Origin: CAWGHZ01 sp963775315
GTDB taxonomy: Bacteria; Pseudomonadota; Alphaproteobacteria; MPNO01; DASWLB01
NCBI GenBank assembly: GCA_963775315.1
Contig: CAVZIN010000004.1
Coordinates: 186,001-250,000, forward strand
Length of the DNA stretch: 64,000 nucleotides
Direction of reading: 5' to 3'
Shown one piece after another: positions 1 through 8,783 of this stretch (position 1 is the first letter of the stretch; each line of letters opens with the position of its first letter). Both the position numbers and the translations under genes were made by a program. The notes under the pieces are model-generated. The model had not been told where the DNA came from, searched no databases, and saw nothing but the letters and a program-made list of their open reading frames with translations.

Positions 1-684
1 CCCGTACGGCGCGCGGATCAGCCAGAGCGTCAGCGGCAAATAGAAGGCGATGTTGAGGAAGATGCCGGTCTCGGGCCCGAGCCCGACCAGCAGCGCGCCG
101 CCGATCGCCGGGCCGAGCAGGAGGCCCAGCATGCGCGACGTCGCCATCAGCCGGACGGCGCTGTTCAGCTCCTTCCGCCCGACGATGTCGTGGATCATGA
201 TCTGCGAGGCGGGCGACCAGAACACGCCGGCGAAGCCGTGGATCACCAGGATCGAGGCGGCCAGCCATTCGGTCAGCGTGCCGGTCACGAAGAAAATGCC
301 CCATGACAGCGACGACAGCATGAACAGCCCCATGCCGATCTGGATGATGCGGCGCGGGTCGTACCTGTCGGCGAGCGCGCCCGACCAGACCGAGAAGAAC
401 AGGAACGGGATCCAGTGCGAGAAGATCGCGAACCCGCCGAGGGCGGGCGAGTGGAACTTGTCGAAGATGATCCAGTAGCTGATCACGTGCTCGATCGCGT
501 CCGCCATCATGGCGAGCATGTTGCTGACCAGGAACGGGCGGTAGCCGGGGTGGCGGAGCGCGGCGAAGGACTGCGACTTGGCGCCGTCGGCGGCGCGGGA
601 GGAATTCGGACTGCTCAACTTGCTCTTCCACGGACAAAAACGAGCACGGGACGTTGATAGCTTGGAATGCCTCTCATTCGCCAT
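1..684 (-). CDS. MFS transporter, 3' end cut by window edge
   Basis: The reverse strand reads open from 684 down to base 1, 228 codons without a stop, so the C-terminal half lies outside the window. The translation shows the N-terminal half of a major facilitator: a polar N-terminus, then hydrophobic helices around HVISYWIIFDKF, FLFFSVWSGALADRYDPRR and ASILVIHGFAGVFWSPASQI. The GALADRYDPRR segment is the MFS loop 2-3 signature (G-x-x-A-D-R). The tone resembles the EntS/MFS_3 exporter group, but the substrate cannot be told. The start is uncertain: the ATG at 684-682 gives the longest form, while a TTG at 618-616 preceded by GGAAGAG is an alternative about 22 residues shorter. It is divergent from the pirin gene, with about 290 bp between them. 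Confidence 0.8.
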   Translation of the reverse strand, partial: MANERHSKLSTSRARFCPWKSKLSSPNSSRAADGAKSQSFAALRHPGYRPFLVSNMLAMMADAIEHVISYWIIFDKFHSPALGGFAIFSHWIPFLFFSVWSGALADRYDPRRIIQIGMGLFMLSSLSWGIFFVTGTLTEWLAASILVIHGFAGVFWSPASQIMIHDIVGRKELNSAVRLMATSRMLGLLLGPAIGGALLVGLGPETGIFLNIAFYLPLTLWLIRAPYG

Positions 685-840
685 GCGAAAGCGGCATGGG
701 CGGGTGGCGATTCCGTCAGGCGGGAAACGGATGGCGGCATCTTTTCTCCGATCTGGGGGCCAGGATGGCGGGGCGGCCGGGCGGCGTCACTCCGCCGCTT
801 GCGCCGGAAGCGCCCCAGGACGCTCCCTTTTCGATACGCA

Positions 841-854
841 TTAGATATATCTAA
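841..854. promoter_or_regulatory. AT-rich 14-bp perfect palindrome, candidate operator
   Basis: TTAGATATATCTAA is its own reverse complement and stands out in very GC-rich surroundings. It lies in the divergent region between the MFS gene (minus) and the pirin gene (plus), about 120 bp upstream of the pirin start. MarR- and PadR-type dimers bind short symmetric AT-rich sites of this kind. No such regulator gene is visible beside it in this window. The rest of 685-975 shows no gene. Confidence 0.4.
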
Positions 855-975
855 ATTAGAGCCGGCGTCAAGCCTCGTCGTGTCATGCCCCTCCGACGCA
901 CCCGGCCCCTATCCCGGCGCGCCGGTTCGCCTAATTAACCTTGGACCCGCCACCCCGCCGCCTGAGGAGTCGCCG

Positions 976-1902
976 ATGAGCTGGCTTCCGTCCGAACCGC
1001 CCCGCGCCGCGCCCGATCCCGCCGACCCGGGGGTAGAGACCGTCATCGTGCCGCGCACGCGCGATCTCGGCGGGTTCGAGGTGCGCCGCGTCCTGCCCTC
1101 GGCGCAAAGGCGCATGGTCGGGCCGTTCGTCTTCCTCGACCAGATGGGGCCTTCGGCTTTCGCGGCGGGGCAGGGGATCGACGTCCGGCCGCACCCGCAT
1201 ATCGGCCTCGCCACCGTCACCTATCTGCTCGACGGGCTGATCGTCCATCGCGACAGCCTGGGTAGCGTTCAGCCGATCGCACCCGGCGACGTGAACTGGA
1301 TGACCGCCGGGCGCGGCATCGTCCATTCCGAGCGCTCGGACGCCGAGCGGCGCAAGGGCCCGCAATCGCTCTATGGGCTGCAGTTCTGGGTGGCGCTGCC
1401 CGCGCGCGACGAGGAGACGGCGCCGAGTTTCTTCCACCACGCGGCCGCCGGCCTGCCGTCGGCCGACGGCGCGGGTGCGCGGCTTCGCGTCGTCGCCGGC
1501 AGCGCGTTCGGCATGACATCGCCGGTCCGCACCTTTTCCGAGCTGTTCCTGGTTGAGGCGCAGCTCGCCGCCGGGGCGCGCCTCGCGCTCGCGCCGGAGC
1601 ACGAGGAGCGGGCGGCCTATCTTCTCTCCGGCACGATCGCCATCGACGGCACGCGGTGGGAGGCGGGCCAGCTTCTCGTCTTCGCGCCGGGCCGCGAGAT
1701 CGTATTCGAGGCCGAGAGCGACGCCCGGCTCGCGCTGCTCGGCGGCGAGCCGATGGACGGGCCGCGTCACATCTGGTGGAACTTCGTCTCCAGCCGGCCC
1801 GAGCGCATCGAGCAGGCGAAGGAAGATTGGCGGCGCGACAGGTTCGGCGCCCCGGTCGCCGGCGACGACGAGTTCATTCCGCTGCCGGAAGACCGGACAT
1901 GA
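976..1902 (+). CDS. Pirin family protein
   Basis: A 308-residue bicupin of the pirin family, with the N-terminal cupin in the first half and a Pirin_C domain after about residue 200. The family signature is clear: RPHPHIGLATVTYLLDG supplies the metal-binding His pair, followed by WMTAGRGIVHSERS with another metal-ligand His. Bacterial pirins are cytosolic metal-dependent proteins; some act as quercetinases and others modulate metabolic enzymes. The ATG at 976 follows TGAGGAG with good spacing; an in-frame ATG farther upstream lacks such a site and would add a low-complexity extension. The stop overlaps the next start by ATGA, so it is probably co-translated with the DsbA-NhaA gene. The specific reaction is not inferable. 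Confidence 0.9.
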   Translation: MSWLPSEPPRAAPDPADPGVETVIVPRTRDLGGFEVRRVLPSAQRRMVGPFVFLDQMGPSAFAAGQGIDVRPHPHIGLATVTYLLDGLIVHRDSLGSVQPIAPGDVNWMTAGRGIVHSERSDAERRKGPQSLYGLQFWVALPARDEETAPSFFHHAAAGLPSADGAGARLRVVAGSAFGMTSPVRTFSELFLVEAQLAAGARLALAPEHEERAAYLLSGTIAIDGTRWEAGQLLVFAPGREIVFEAESDARLALLGGEPMDGPRHIWWNFVSSRPERIEQAKEDWRRDRFGAPVAGDDEFIPLPEDRT

Positions 1903-3806
1903 GCGAGAGCGATCTTCCGCCGGGCGCGGCCGTCCGGCTGCGCCGGCCGCTGGAACGGGCGCGCGACCACGTGCGCGGCGGCGGCGCGTCGCGCGGCGCG
2001 GTGACTCTGGTGCTCTATGGCGACTATCTCTGCCCCTATTGCCGCGAGCTCGGCCCGGTGCTGACGCGGCTTCGCGAGACGCTGGGCGAGCGCTTCGCCT
2101 ACGCGTTTCGCCATTTCCCCAACGAGCGCGCCCATCCCGGCGCCGAGCTCGCCTCGCGCGCCGCCGAGGCGGCGGGGGCGCAGGGCCGCTACTGGGAGAT
2201 GCATGACCTTATCTATGCCGCCGGGCCGCCGATCGGCGAAGCGGACCTCACCGGCTTCGCCGAATCGCTCGGGCTCGACATGGCGCGGTTCCGGGACGAT
2301 CTGGCGAGCGAAGGCGCCGGCCGGCGCATCGCTCGCGACCGGGCCGACGGGGTGCGTAACGGCGTGACCGGCACGCCCACCTTCTTCGTCAACGGGCTGC
2401 GCTATGACGGGGCGTGGGATTTCTACTCGATCCTCGAGGCACTCGAATTGCCGGCCGCGGCCCGGCTGCAGCATTCGGCGCGTGCCTTCGCGAGCCTGCC
2501 GGCGGCCGGCGGGCTGATCCTGCTGCTCGCCGCCGCGGCGGCGCTGGTCGCGGCGAACACGCCGCTCGCGCCTTTCTACCGGCTGTTCATCGAATGGGGC
2601 TTCGCCGTCGGCCCCATCGGCCACCAGCTTGCGCTGCCGGTCGGGGGGTGGCTCTCCGAGGGGCTGCTCGCCATCTTCTTCCTGCTGGTCGGGCTCGAGA
2701 TCCGGCGCGAGATGACGCTCGGGTCGCTCAGCGACATCCGCGCCGCCGCGCTTCCCGCCATCGCGGCTCTCGGCGGGGTGATCGCGCCCGCCCTCATCTA
2801 CCTCGCCCTCAACCGCGGCCCGACCGCCGCCGGATGGTCGGTGCCGACCGCGACCGACATCGCCTTCACCCTCGGGATTCTGGCGCTGCTCGGCAACCGC
2901 GTGCCGACCGAGCTCCGCGTCTTCGTCGCCGCGCTGGCGGTGGTGGACGACATCCTGTCGGTCGCGACCCTCGCCATCTTCTATCCGCGCGCGTTCGATG
3001 CAACGTGGCTCGCGGCGAGCGCGGTGCTGGTGCTGGTGCTCTTCGCCCTCAACCGCGGCCGGGTGCTCGCCGGATGGCCCTATGCCGTGGTGACGGTTGC
3101 GCTTTGGGTGGCGCTGCACGGCGCGGGCATCCACGCGGCGCTCGCCGGCATTTTCCTCGCCGCCTTCGTGCCGACGCGCCCGGCGCCGGCGGCCGCGCCG
3201 CTGCTTGCCCAGGCCGCGACAGCGCTCGCCGCGCTGGAGCATGCCGAAACCGCCAGCGCCGGGACGGAAAGCGAGGCGCAGGAGATCGAGATGGAGCCGG
3301 TGCGGAGCTGGGCGAGCCGGAATCTCACCGCCGCTTCCGAGCGGCTATCCTCGCCCGCCGAGCGGCTGGAGCATGCGGTCGCGCCGTGGACCGCCTATGT
3401 CATCCTGCCGCTGTTCGCGTTCTCGGCGACCGGCGTGGGGCTCGGTGTCGATCTCGGGACGCGCGACGCGGGGACCATCCTCTCCGGTGTGATCCTGGGA
3501 CTTGTGCTCGGCAAGCCAATCGGCATCGCGCTCGCCTCGGCCGCCGCCATCGCCTGCCGCCTCGCCATCGCCCCGACGAACGTGTCGCTACGCCTGTTCG
3601 TCGGCGCCGCGTGCCTCTGCGGTGTGGGCGACACGGTCGCACTGCTAATGGCCGACCAGGCCTTTCCCGAAGGGCCGGACGCCGCCATCGCCAAGATCGG
3701 CGTGCTCTCGGGCTCGTTCCTCGCGGCCCTCGTCGGCGCCGCAATCCTCGCCGCCGGGCGGAAGACCCGGTCGCAAACCGAAGTGGCCGGCGCGAGCGCG
3801 GCCTAG
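1899..3806 (+). CDS. DsbA-like thioredoxin domain fused to NhaA Na+/H+ antiporter
   Basis: A 635-residue two-domain protein. Residues about 1-185 form a DsbA-like thioredoxin_4 domain with the redox motif CPYC (in GDYLCPYCREL) and the cis-Pro segment GVTGTPTFFVNG. The rest is an NhaA antiporter of roughly 12 helices. The sodium-binding Asp positions are visible: VPTATDIAFTLGILALLG matches E. coli Asp133, and VVDDILSVATLAIFY matches the Asp163/Asp164 pair. An acidic loop (EHAETASAGTESEAQEIEMEP) lies between helices in the C-terminal half. NhaA exchanges Na+ or Li+ for H+ across the inner membrane. No signal peptide precedes the thioredoxin domain, so it may sit in the cytoplasm. The start ATG overlaps the pirin stop. 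The fusion seems intact, with no stop or frame change between domains. Confidence 0.92.
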   Translation: MSESDLPPGAAVRLRRPLERARDHVRGGGASRGAVTLVLYGDYLCPYCRELGPVLTRLRETLGERFAYAFRHFPNERAHPGAELASRAAEAAGAQGRYWEMHDLIYAAGPPIGEADLTGFAESLGLDMARFRDDLASEGAGRRIARDRADGVRNGVTGTPTFFVNGLRYDGAWDFYSILEALELPAAARLQHSARAFASLPAAGGLILLLAAAAALVAANTPLAPFYRLFIEWGFAVGPIGHQLALPVGGWLSEGLLAIFFLLVGLEIRREMTLGSLSDIRAAALPAIAALGGVIAPALIYLALNRGPTAAGWSVPTATDIAFTLGILALLGNRVPTELRVFVAALAVVDDILSVATLAIFYPRAFDATWLAASAVLVLVLFALNRGRVLAGWPYAVVTVALWVALHGAGIHAALAGIFLAAFVPTRPAPAAAPLLAQAATALAALEHAETASAGTESEAQEIEMEPVRSWASRNLTAASERLSSPAERLEHAVAPWTAYVILPLFAFSATGVGLGVDLGTRDAGTILSGVILGLVLGKPIGIALASAAAIACRLAIAPTNVSLRLFVGAACLCGVGDTVALLMADQAFPEGPDAAIAKIGVLSGSFLAALVGAAILAAGRKTRSQTEVAGASAA

Positions 3807-3815
3807 CAACCGCCC

Positions 3816-4667
3816 TTACGCGTGAGTCTCCTCGCGCTGCGTCTCCTGGTGCCATTTCAGGAGGCGGCGGCGCACCATCTCCATCGACTTGATGATGACG
3901 AAGCCGAGGCAGCCGATCTCGATGATGCCGGCGAACACGCCGGGCGACTGTGCGTAGCGCGCCGCGACCAGCATGGCGTCGCCGAGGCCGCGCCCGCCCA
4001 TCTGCATCTCGGTCACCAGCACGACGATCAGGCAGACGGGCATGGCGATCTGCAGCCCGGTCAGGATCTCCGGCATGGCGGCCGGCAGGATGATCTCCCA
4101 CAGAATCTGGCGGTCGGACGCGCCGAGCGAGCGGGCCGACCAGATCATCTCCTTCTCCACCCCGCGCGTGCCGTTCCATGTGGTGATGATGATCTGGAAG
4201 CAGGCCGAGAACGCGACCATCAGGATCTTCGAGGTGTCGAACAGGCCGAACCACAGCATGAAGACGGGCAGCAGCGCGATCTTCGGCATCGGCAGGCCGA
4301 TCGACACCAGCGGGTCGAAGAACCAGCGGATCGACGCGCTCCGGGTCATCAGGATGCCGATGACGATGCCGAGCGACGCGGCGAGGAAGAAGGCGACGAA
4401 GGTGCGGTAGAGGGTGAGCGCGACGTTGACCAAGAGCGCGCCCGACATCGCGTCGTTGGCGATGCGCGCGAGAACGGTCGAAAGCGCCGGCAGCAGGAAC
4501 GGGATCACCAAATGGCGCTGGGCCGCCACCTCCCACGCGATCAGCAGGATGCCGATGATGACGTAGGGGCCGAACTTGTCGAACATCCACGACGTGGCGG
4601 ACGGCCCGGTGCGCCGAAGCGGGACGGCGGCGGCGCCGCGCGGAGCGACGGAGGAAGCGCGCGACAT
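3816..4667 (-). CDS. ABC transporter permease, NitT/TauT (SsuC-like) type
   Basis: A 283-residue inner-membrane subunit of the BPD_transp_1 family with about six helices after a short polar N-terminus. The cytoplasmic EAA loop that docks on the ATPase is visible as WSARSLGASDRQILWEIILP, and the helix motif GLPMPKIALLPVFMLWFG is typical of SsuC/TauC/ThiX-like permeases. It is the last gene of a minus-strand operon: binding protein (6547-7578), ATPase, first permease, this permease. It is four bases downstream of the preceding permease. Two different permeases suggest a heterodimeric channel. It ends ten bases from the convergent NhaA fusion gene. The substrate is unknown; related systems carry sulfonates, nitrate, pyrimidines or aromatic acids. 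Confidence 0.9.
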   Translation of the reverse strand: MSRASSVAPRGAAAVPLRRTGPSATSWMFDKFGPYVIIGILLIAWEVAAQRHLVIPFLLPALSTVLARIANDAMSGALLVNVALTLYRTFVAFFLAASLGIVIGILMTRSASIRWFFDPLVSIGLPMPKIALLPVFMLWFGLFDTSKILMVAFSACFQIIITTWNGTRGVEKEMIWSARSLGASDRQILWEIILPAAMPEILTGLQIAMPVCLIVVLVTEMQMGGRGLGDAMLVAARYAQSPGVFAGIIEIGCLGFVIIKSMEMVRRRLLKWHQETQREETHA

Positions 4668-4671
4668 CGGT

Positions 4672-5421
4672 CTACTCCCGCCAGGCGAGGACGCGTCGCA
4701 TCCCCATCATGTACAGCCGGTCCGCCGCGAAGCCGACCAGCGAGATCGTGATGACCCCGGCGAACATGCCGGCATAGTCGCCGCCCTCGCCCAGGAAGTT
4801 GATGAGATAGCCGATCCCGTTGTTGGCGATGATCAGCTCGCCCGCGACCACCAGGATGAAGCAGAGCGCCAGCGCCACGCGATAGCCGTTGAGGATCTCG
4901 GGCAGCGCCGCCGGCACCACCACCTCCCACAGCACCTCGCGCTCGGTCGCGCCCATGCCGCGGGCCGACCAGATCAGGATGGTGTCGACGCCGCGCGCCG
5001 CGTTGAACGCGCTGACCACGATGGGCAGCAGGCAGCCGATGAAGATCAGCGTGACTTTCGACATGTCGCCGAGCCCGATCCACATGATGGTGAGCGGGAT
5101 CAGCGCCGATTTGGGCATCGGGTAGAAGCACTGGATGAACGGCTTCACCAGGATGCGAACCGGCCGGTACCAGGCCATCAGGACGCCGGCCGTGGTGCCG
5201 ACCACCAGCGCGGTGCCGAGCCCGGCCGCGCCGCGCCAGACCGACATGGCGGTCTGCTGCCACAGATCGTCGAGCGACAGGTTGTAGAACTGGACCAGCG
5301 TCGACGAGAGGGTCGGCAGCGCGTATTCCGAAACCCAGTGAGCCTCGGTCACCACCTCCCACGCAACCGCGAGGATCAGGACCGGCGTGTAGCGCCAGAG
5401 CGTGTGGGTGATGCGGCTCAT
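4672..5421 (-). CDS. ABC transporter permease, NitT/TauT type
   Basis: A 249-residue permease paralogous to its downstream neighbour. The EAA loop reads WSARGMGATEREVLWEVVVP, and the preceding helix has YPMPKSALIPLTIMWIGLGD. Six predicted helices match the family length of 250-280. The chosen ATG (5421-5419) overlaps the ATPase stop as ATGA, the usual coupling in these operons; extending the frame farther upstream would run through the ATPase gene. Together with the next permease and the ATPase at 5418-6242 it forms the membrane part of an importer fed by the binding protein at 6547-7578. Confidence 0.9.
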   Translation of the reverse strand: MSRITHTLWRYTPVLILAVAWEVVTEAHWVSEYALPTLSSTLVQFYNLSLDDLWQQTAMSVWRGAAGLGTALVVGTTAGVLMAWYRPVRILVKPFIQCFYPMPKSALIPLTIMWIGLGDMSKVTLIFIGCLLPIVVSAFNAARGVDTILIWSARGMGATEREVLWEVVVPAALPEILNGYRVALALCFILVVAGELIIANNGIGYLINFLGEGGDYAGMFAGVITISLVGFAADRLYMMGMRRVLAWRE

Positions 5422-6242
5422 TTGTTGCGCTCCGCCTTGATCGCCTCCTCGCGCACCAGATTCCAGGTGTAGTCCACCTTTTCGGCGAACTCGCGCGTGC
5501 GGGTGATGTCGGGGTCGTGACCGCCCTCGAACCGGGTGTCCACGATCTCCTTCAGCCGGCCGGGGCGCGAGGTCATCACGGCCACGCGGTCGGCGAGCAT
5601 TACCGCCTCGCGCACGTCGTGGGTAACGAACACCACGGTCTTGGGCGAGCGGTTCCAGATGGCGATCAGCTCCTCCTGCATCAGCGAGCGCGTCTGCGCG
5701 TCGAGCGCGCCGAACGGCTCGTCCATCAGGAGGACCTCGGGGTCGATGGCGAGCGTGCGCGCGATGGCGACGCGCTGCTTCATGCCGCCGGAAAGCTGGG
5801 AGGGATAGCTGTCCTCGAACCCGGCGAGCCCGACCAGCTCGATGAAGCGGGCGGCGATCTCCAGCCGCTCGTCCTTCGGCAGGCGCTGCTTCTCGAGCCC
5901 GTAGAGTACGTTGTCGCGCACGGTCTTCCACGGGAACAGGGCGAAATGCTGGAAGACGATGCCGCGGTCCGGCCCGGGCCCGGTGACCGTCCTGCCGTTC
6001 ACGGTGATCTGGCCGTACTGCAACGGCATGAATCCGCCCATGAGATAGAGCAGGGTGGACTTGCCGCAGCCCGACGGGCCCAGGATGGCGATGAACTCCC
6101 GCTCGCGCACCTCGAGGTTGAGGCGGTCGAGCGCCAGCACCGGCCGGCCGCGCGGCGGACGGTACTCGTGCATCACATCCTCGATCAGGATGCCCGCCGG
6201 CGCCGTGCCGCTCTTCGGTTGGGTTTCGAGTTTCGTCGCCAC
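5418..6242 (-). CDS. ABC transporter ATP-binding protein, NitT/TauT type
   Basis: A 274-residue ATPase with every core motif: Walker A GPSGCGKST, Q-loop around VFQHFALFPW, signature LSGGMKQR, Walker B VLLMDEPFGALD and switch His in VTHD. It powers the importer formed with the two downstream permeases. I chose a GTG start (6242-6240) because GGGAGG lies just upstream; a longer in-frame ATG form begins 15 codons earlier at 6287. The stretch 6243-6546 between this gene and the upstream binding-protein gene holds no gene, and I saw no clear terminator there, so co-transcription is likely but not shown. Confidence 0.92.
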   Translation of the reverse strand: MATKLETQPKSGTAPAGILIEDVMHEYRPPRGRPVLALDRLNLEVREREFIAILGPSGCGKSTLLYLMGGFMPLQYGQITVNGRTVTGPGPDRGIVFQHFALFPWKTVRDNVLYGLEKQRLPKDERLEIAARFIELVGLAGFEDSYPSQLSGGMKQRVAIARTLAIDPEVLLMDEPFGALDAQTRSLMQEELIAIWNRSPKTVVFVTHDVREAVMLADRVAVMTSRPGRLKEIVDTRFEGGHDPDITRTREFAEKVDYTWNLVREEAIKAERNK

Positions 6243-6546
6243 GCCGTCAACCTCCCGCTGGAATACGCCGGCGTCTCGTCCCGGCACGCCGGCCGCGCTC
6301 GCTCCGCAGCCCCCGCCACGGCACCCGGAATGTCGACGCTCCGTAAGTGCCCGGTCTTCACGCGCCGGGCTGGCACTCCCTGGATTTCTTGCCTTGTTGG
6401 TGCCTGTCGACGCTATCCGCGGCGGACAGGGAAGTCAACGCCGGCGGGCCTTCCGGCGGCCGCCATTTGCGAGCGAGTCGACGCGAATGCCGGGCCCGTC
6501 GCCGTTCGCCCGCGGTGGACGAAGGGCGGCGCGCCCGGCGCTCGGG

Positions 6547-7578
6547 TCAGTTGGTCGCGAGCCGGTCGTTCGCGTCCTTGGCGAGCGACAGGTCGACGTA
6601 CTTTTTCGCGTCGATCGACCGCGGCAGGAACTTGAGCTTGGCAAGCGTGTCGATATTGTTCTGCAGCCGGCCCACGTCGAAGGTCAGGTCGGGCGAGTGA
6701 TAGGTGTCCTTATCGGTCATCACCCAGCTCGCGAACTTGGCGGCGGGGATGTGCGTCACCTTCTGCAGCAGCTTCGCGGTCGCCTCGCGGTGTTCGCGCA
6801 TCCAGCGACGCGCCAGTATCTGGTCCTCGATCAGATCGACCAGCACCTTCCGGTGCTTCTTGAGGAAATCCTCGTTCACGACCCAGAGCTCGGTCACTGA
6901 CGGGCCGTCCATCGCTTGGCGCTGGGTGAACAGCTCGTGGAACTTGCCGGCCTTCTCGGCCTGGAAGCTGAACGGCGGGACCAGGAACGCGGCGTCGAGA
7001 CGGCCGGATTCGAGCGCGGGCAGCTGGGCCGGGAAGCGCAGCTCGACCAGATTGTAGTCCTTGTCCGCCTTGAGGCCCGACTTGATCAGCTCGGCGCGTG
7101 CCGCGGCGTCGACGCCCGAGCCGCGCGCGTTGATGCCGATGTTCTTGCCCTTGAGGTCCGTGACCTTGGTGATGCCCGCGTCCTTGCGCACCCAGAACCC
7201 GTCCAACTCGTTGGGCGGATGGTCCTCCAGCACGTCGCAGATCGCGCGCACGTTGATCTTGGCGTTGATCACCGAAAGGGCGAGACCCTGGTAGCTGATG
7301 GCGCCGACGTTGAGGTCGCCGGCCGCCAGCGCGGTGAGCGCCGGGCCGGTGCCGTGCATGCGGATCGGCTTCACGATGTAGCTCTTGCCGTAATGGCGGT
7401 AGACCGATTTCGGCAGCAGCGGGATCAGCGGCGTCAGATGGGCCGGCGTGACCGCCCAGTTGATGCGGAGCGTCATCGGCTTGGCTGCATCCGCCGGGCG
7501 CGTTGCCAATAGACCGGCGAAGGCAACCGCCGCGACCGCCAAACCCAAACGTCCCGTCACGCGAAGTTGATTTTTCAT
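6547..7578 (-). CDS. ABC transporter periplasmic substrate-binding protein (NMT1/TauA family)
   Basis: A 343-residue secreted binding protein. It begins with a Sec signal peptide (positive MKNQLRVTGR, hydrophobic core, cleavage near RPADA-AK). The mature part shows the two-lobed family pattern, for example LTALAAGDLNVGAISYQGLAL in lobe 1 and LKGKNIGINARGSGVDAAAR at the hinge. The ATG is preceded by GGGAGAGAAACGAC. It is the first gene of the importer operon and presumably captures the ligand. It lacks the paired cysteines found in the seven binding proteins at 33-41 kb, so it belongs to a different subfamily. I saw no Thi-box-like element upstream, so thiamine-precursor uptake is not supported. 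Confidence 0.88.
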   Translation of the reverse strand: MKNQLRVTGRLGLAVAAVAFAGLLATRPADAAKPMTLRINWAVTPAHLTPLIPLLPKSVYRHYGKSYIVKPIRMHGTGPALTALAAGDLNVGAISYQGLALSVINAKINVRAICDVLEDHPPNELDGFWVRKDAGITKVTDLKGKNIGINARGSGVDAAARAELIKSGLKADKDYNLVELRFPAQLPALESGRLDAAFLVPPFSFQAEKAGKFHELFTQRQAMDGPSVTELWVVNEDFLKKHRKVLVDLIEDQILARRWMREHREATAKLLQKVTHIPAAKFASWVMTDKDTYHSPDLTFDVGRLQNNIDTLAKLKFLPRSIDAKKYVDLSLAKDANDRLATN

Positions 7579-7610
7579 GTCGTTTCTCTCCCTATTACGT
7601 GGACAAAGGA

Positions 7611-7640
7611 ACGCTAGACCCGTGGGGGGTTGGGGGTCAA
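7611..7640 (-). promoter_or_regulatory. Candidate promoter for the 3.8-7.6 kb ABC importer
   Basis: On the minus strand TTGACC (7640-7635) is followed after 18 bp by TAGCGT (7616-7611), placing the start of transcription shortly before the binding-protein gene. The -35 is good and the -10 keeps only the TA...T frame. The same TAGCGT occurs ahead of the first gene of the seven-receptor array. Confidence 0.5.
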
Positions 7641-7713
7641 CCGACGGATCGGGGCGCGCCCGGGCGTGTCCCTACCTGGGAGAAGGCCGCCGGAGCGCGG
7701 AATCCCGCCACAA

Positions 7714-7742
7714 TTGACGGAGTCGGGGTCGCGGCTCATATT
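7714..7742 (+). promoter_or_regulatory. Candidate sigma-70 promoter for kdsD-lpt operon
   Basis: TTGACG (7714-7719), a 17-bp spacer, then CATATT (7737-7742), ending 46 bp before the kdsD ATG. Both elements are close to consensus for a GC-rich alphaproteobacterium. Confidence 0.55.
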
Positions 7743-7788
7743 GGCCGGGCGGCCTGCGGCGGGGGCCACATCGAGAGAAGCGGAGGGC

Positions 7789-8769
7789 ATGAAGCCCCTT
7801 TCCAAGGATACGGCGCCCGACGCCGACATCGCCGAGGCGCTGCGCGTCGTCGAGATCGAGATCGAGGGGCTGCGCCGCCTGGCCGCCACGCTGGATGGCG
7901 CGTTCGTCGCGGCACTCGACATCCTGTCCGACACGCGCGGACGCGTCGTGGTGACGGGCATGGGCAAGTCCGGCCATGTCGCGCGCAAGGTGGCGGCGAC
8001 GCTGGCCTCCACCGGCACCCCCGCCTTCTATGTCCATCCCGGCGAGGCGAGCCACGGCGACCTCGGCATGATTACCGGCGAGGATTGCGTGATCGCGCTT
8101 TCCAACTCGGGCGAGACCCCCGAACTTTCCGACATCGTCGCCCACACCCGTCGCCACGCCATCAAGCTGATCGCCGTTACCGGCAAGGCGCAGAGCGCGC
8201 TCGCCCGCGCCGCCGACGTGGCGCTGGTGCTGACCGGCGTGCGCGAGGCCTGCCCGCTCGACCTTGCCCCCACCTCCTCGACCACGGCCATGATGGTGCT
8301 GGGCGACGCGATCGCCGTCGCGCTGCTGCAGCGCCACGGCTTCAAGGCGGACGATTTCCAGGCGCTGCATCCGGGCGGCCAGCTCGGGCGGCGCTTCATC
8401 AAGGTCGCCGACATCATGCATGGCGGCGAGGAGACGCCGCTCGCCGCGCTCGATGCGCCGATGTCGGACGTGCTGGTCACCATGACGGCGAAGAGCTTCG
8501 GCTGCGTCGGCATCGTCGACGCCCGGGGCAAGCTCGGCGGCATCATCACCGACGGCGATCTGCGTCGTCACATGGATGACGGGCTGATCGGGCGGCGCGC
8601 CGCAGAGGTGATGACGCCGCGCCCGCGCACCGTCCAGCCCGAGCTGCTGGCGGCCCAGGCGCTCCGCGTCATGAACGAGAAGAAGATCACCAGCCTGTTC
8701 GTGGTCGAGGGCGGTCGGCCCGTCGGCATCCTGCACATTCACGACTGCCTGCGGGCAGGCGTGGCCTGA
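7789..8769 (+). CDS. kdsD: Arabinose-5-phosphate isomerase (KdsD/KpsF family)
   Basis: A 326-residue cytosolic enzyme that converts ribulose-5-phosphate to arabinose-5-phosphate, the first step of Kdo synthesis for lipopolysaccharide. A SIS sugar isomerase domain comes first (VVVTGMGKSGHVARKVAATL, then ALSNSGETPE for phosphate binding and the family segment PTSSTTAMM). Two CBS domains fill the C-terminal third (KVADIMHGGEETPL and AEVMTPRPRTVQ). The length matches E. coli KdsD (328). The ATG follows GGAGGGC closely; an earlier in-frame start would add a 53-residue low-complexity extension. It heads a run of envelope genes (lptC, lptA, lptB). Confidence 0.95.
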   Translation: MKPLSKDTAPDADIAEALRVVEIEIEGLRRLAATLDGAFVAALDILSDTRGRVVVTGMGKSGHVARKVAATLASTGTPAFYVHPGEASHGDLGMITGEDCVIALSNSGETPELSDIVAHTRRHAIKLIAVTGKAQSALARAADVALVLTGVREACPLDLAPTSSTTAMMVLGDAIAVALLQRHGFKADDFQALHPGGQLGRRFIKVADIMHGGEETPLAALDAPMSDVLVTMTAKSFGCVGIVDARGKLGGIITDGDLRRHMDDGLIGRRAAEVMTPRPRTVQPELLAAQALRVMNEKKITSLFVVEGGRPVGILHIHDCLRAGVA

Positions 8770-8783
8770 GCGGCGGGGGGCGC

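Noticed and set aside
7579..7788. Thiamine riboswitch before the ABC importer binding protein
   Set aside because: Some NMT1-type receptors carry thiamine precursors, but no Thi-box core such as CTGAGA with a partner helix was found in this stretch.
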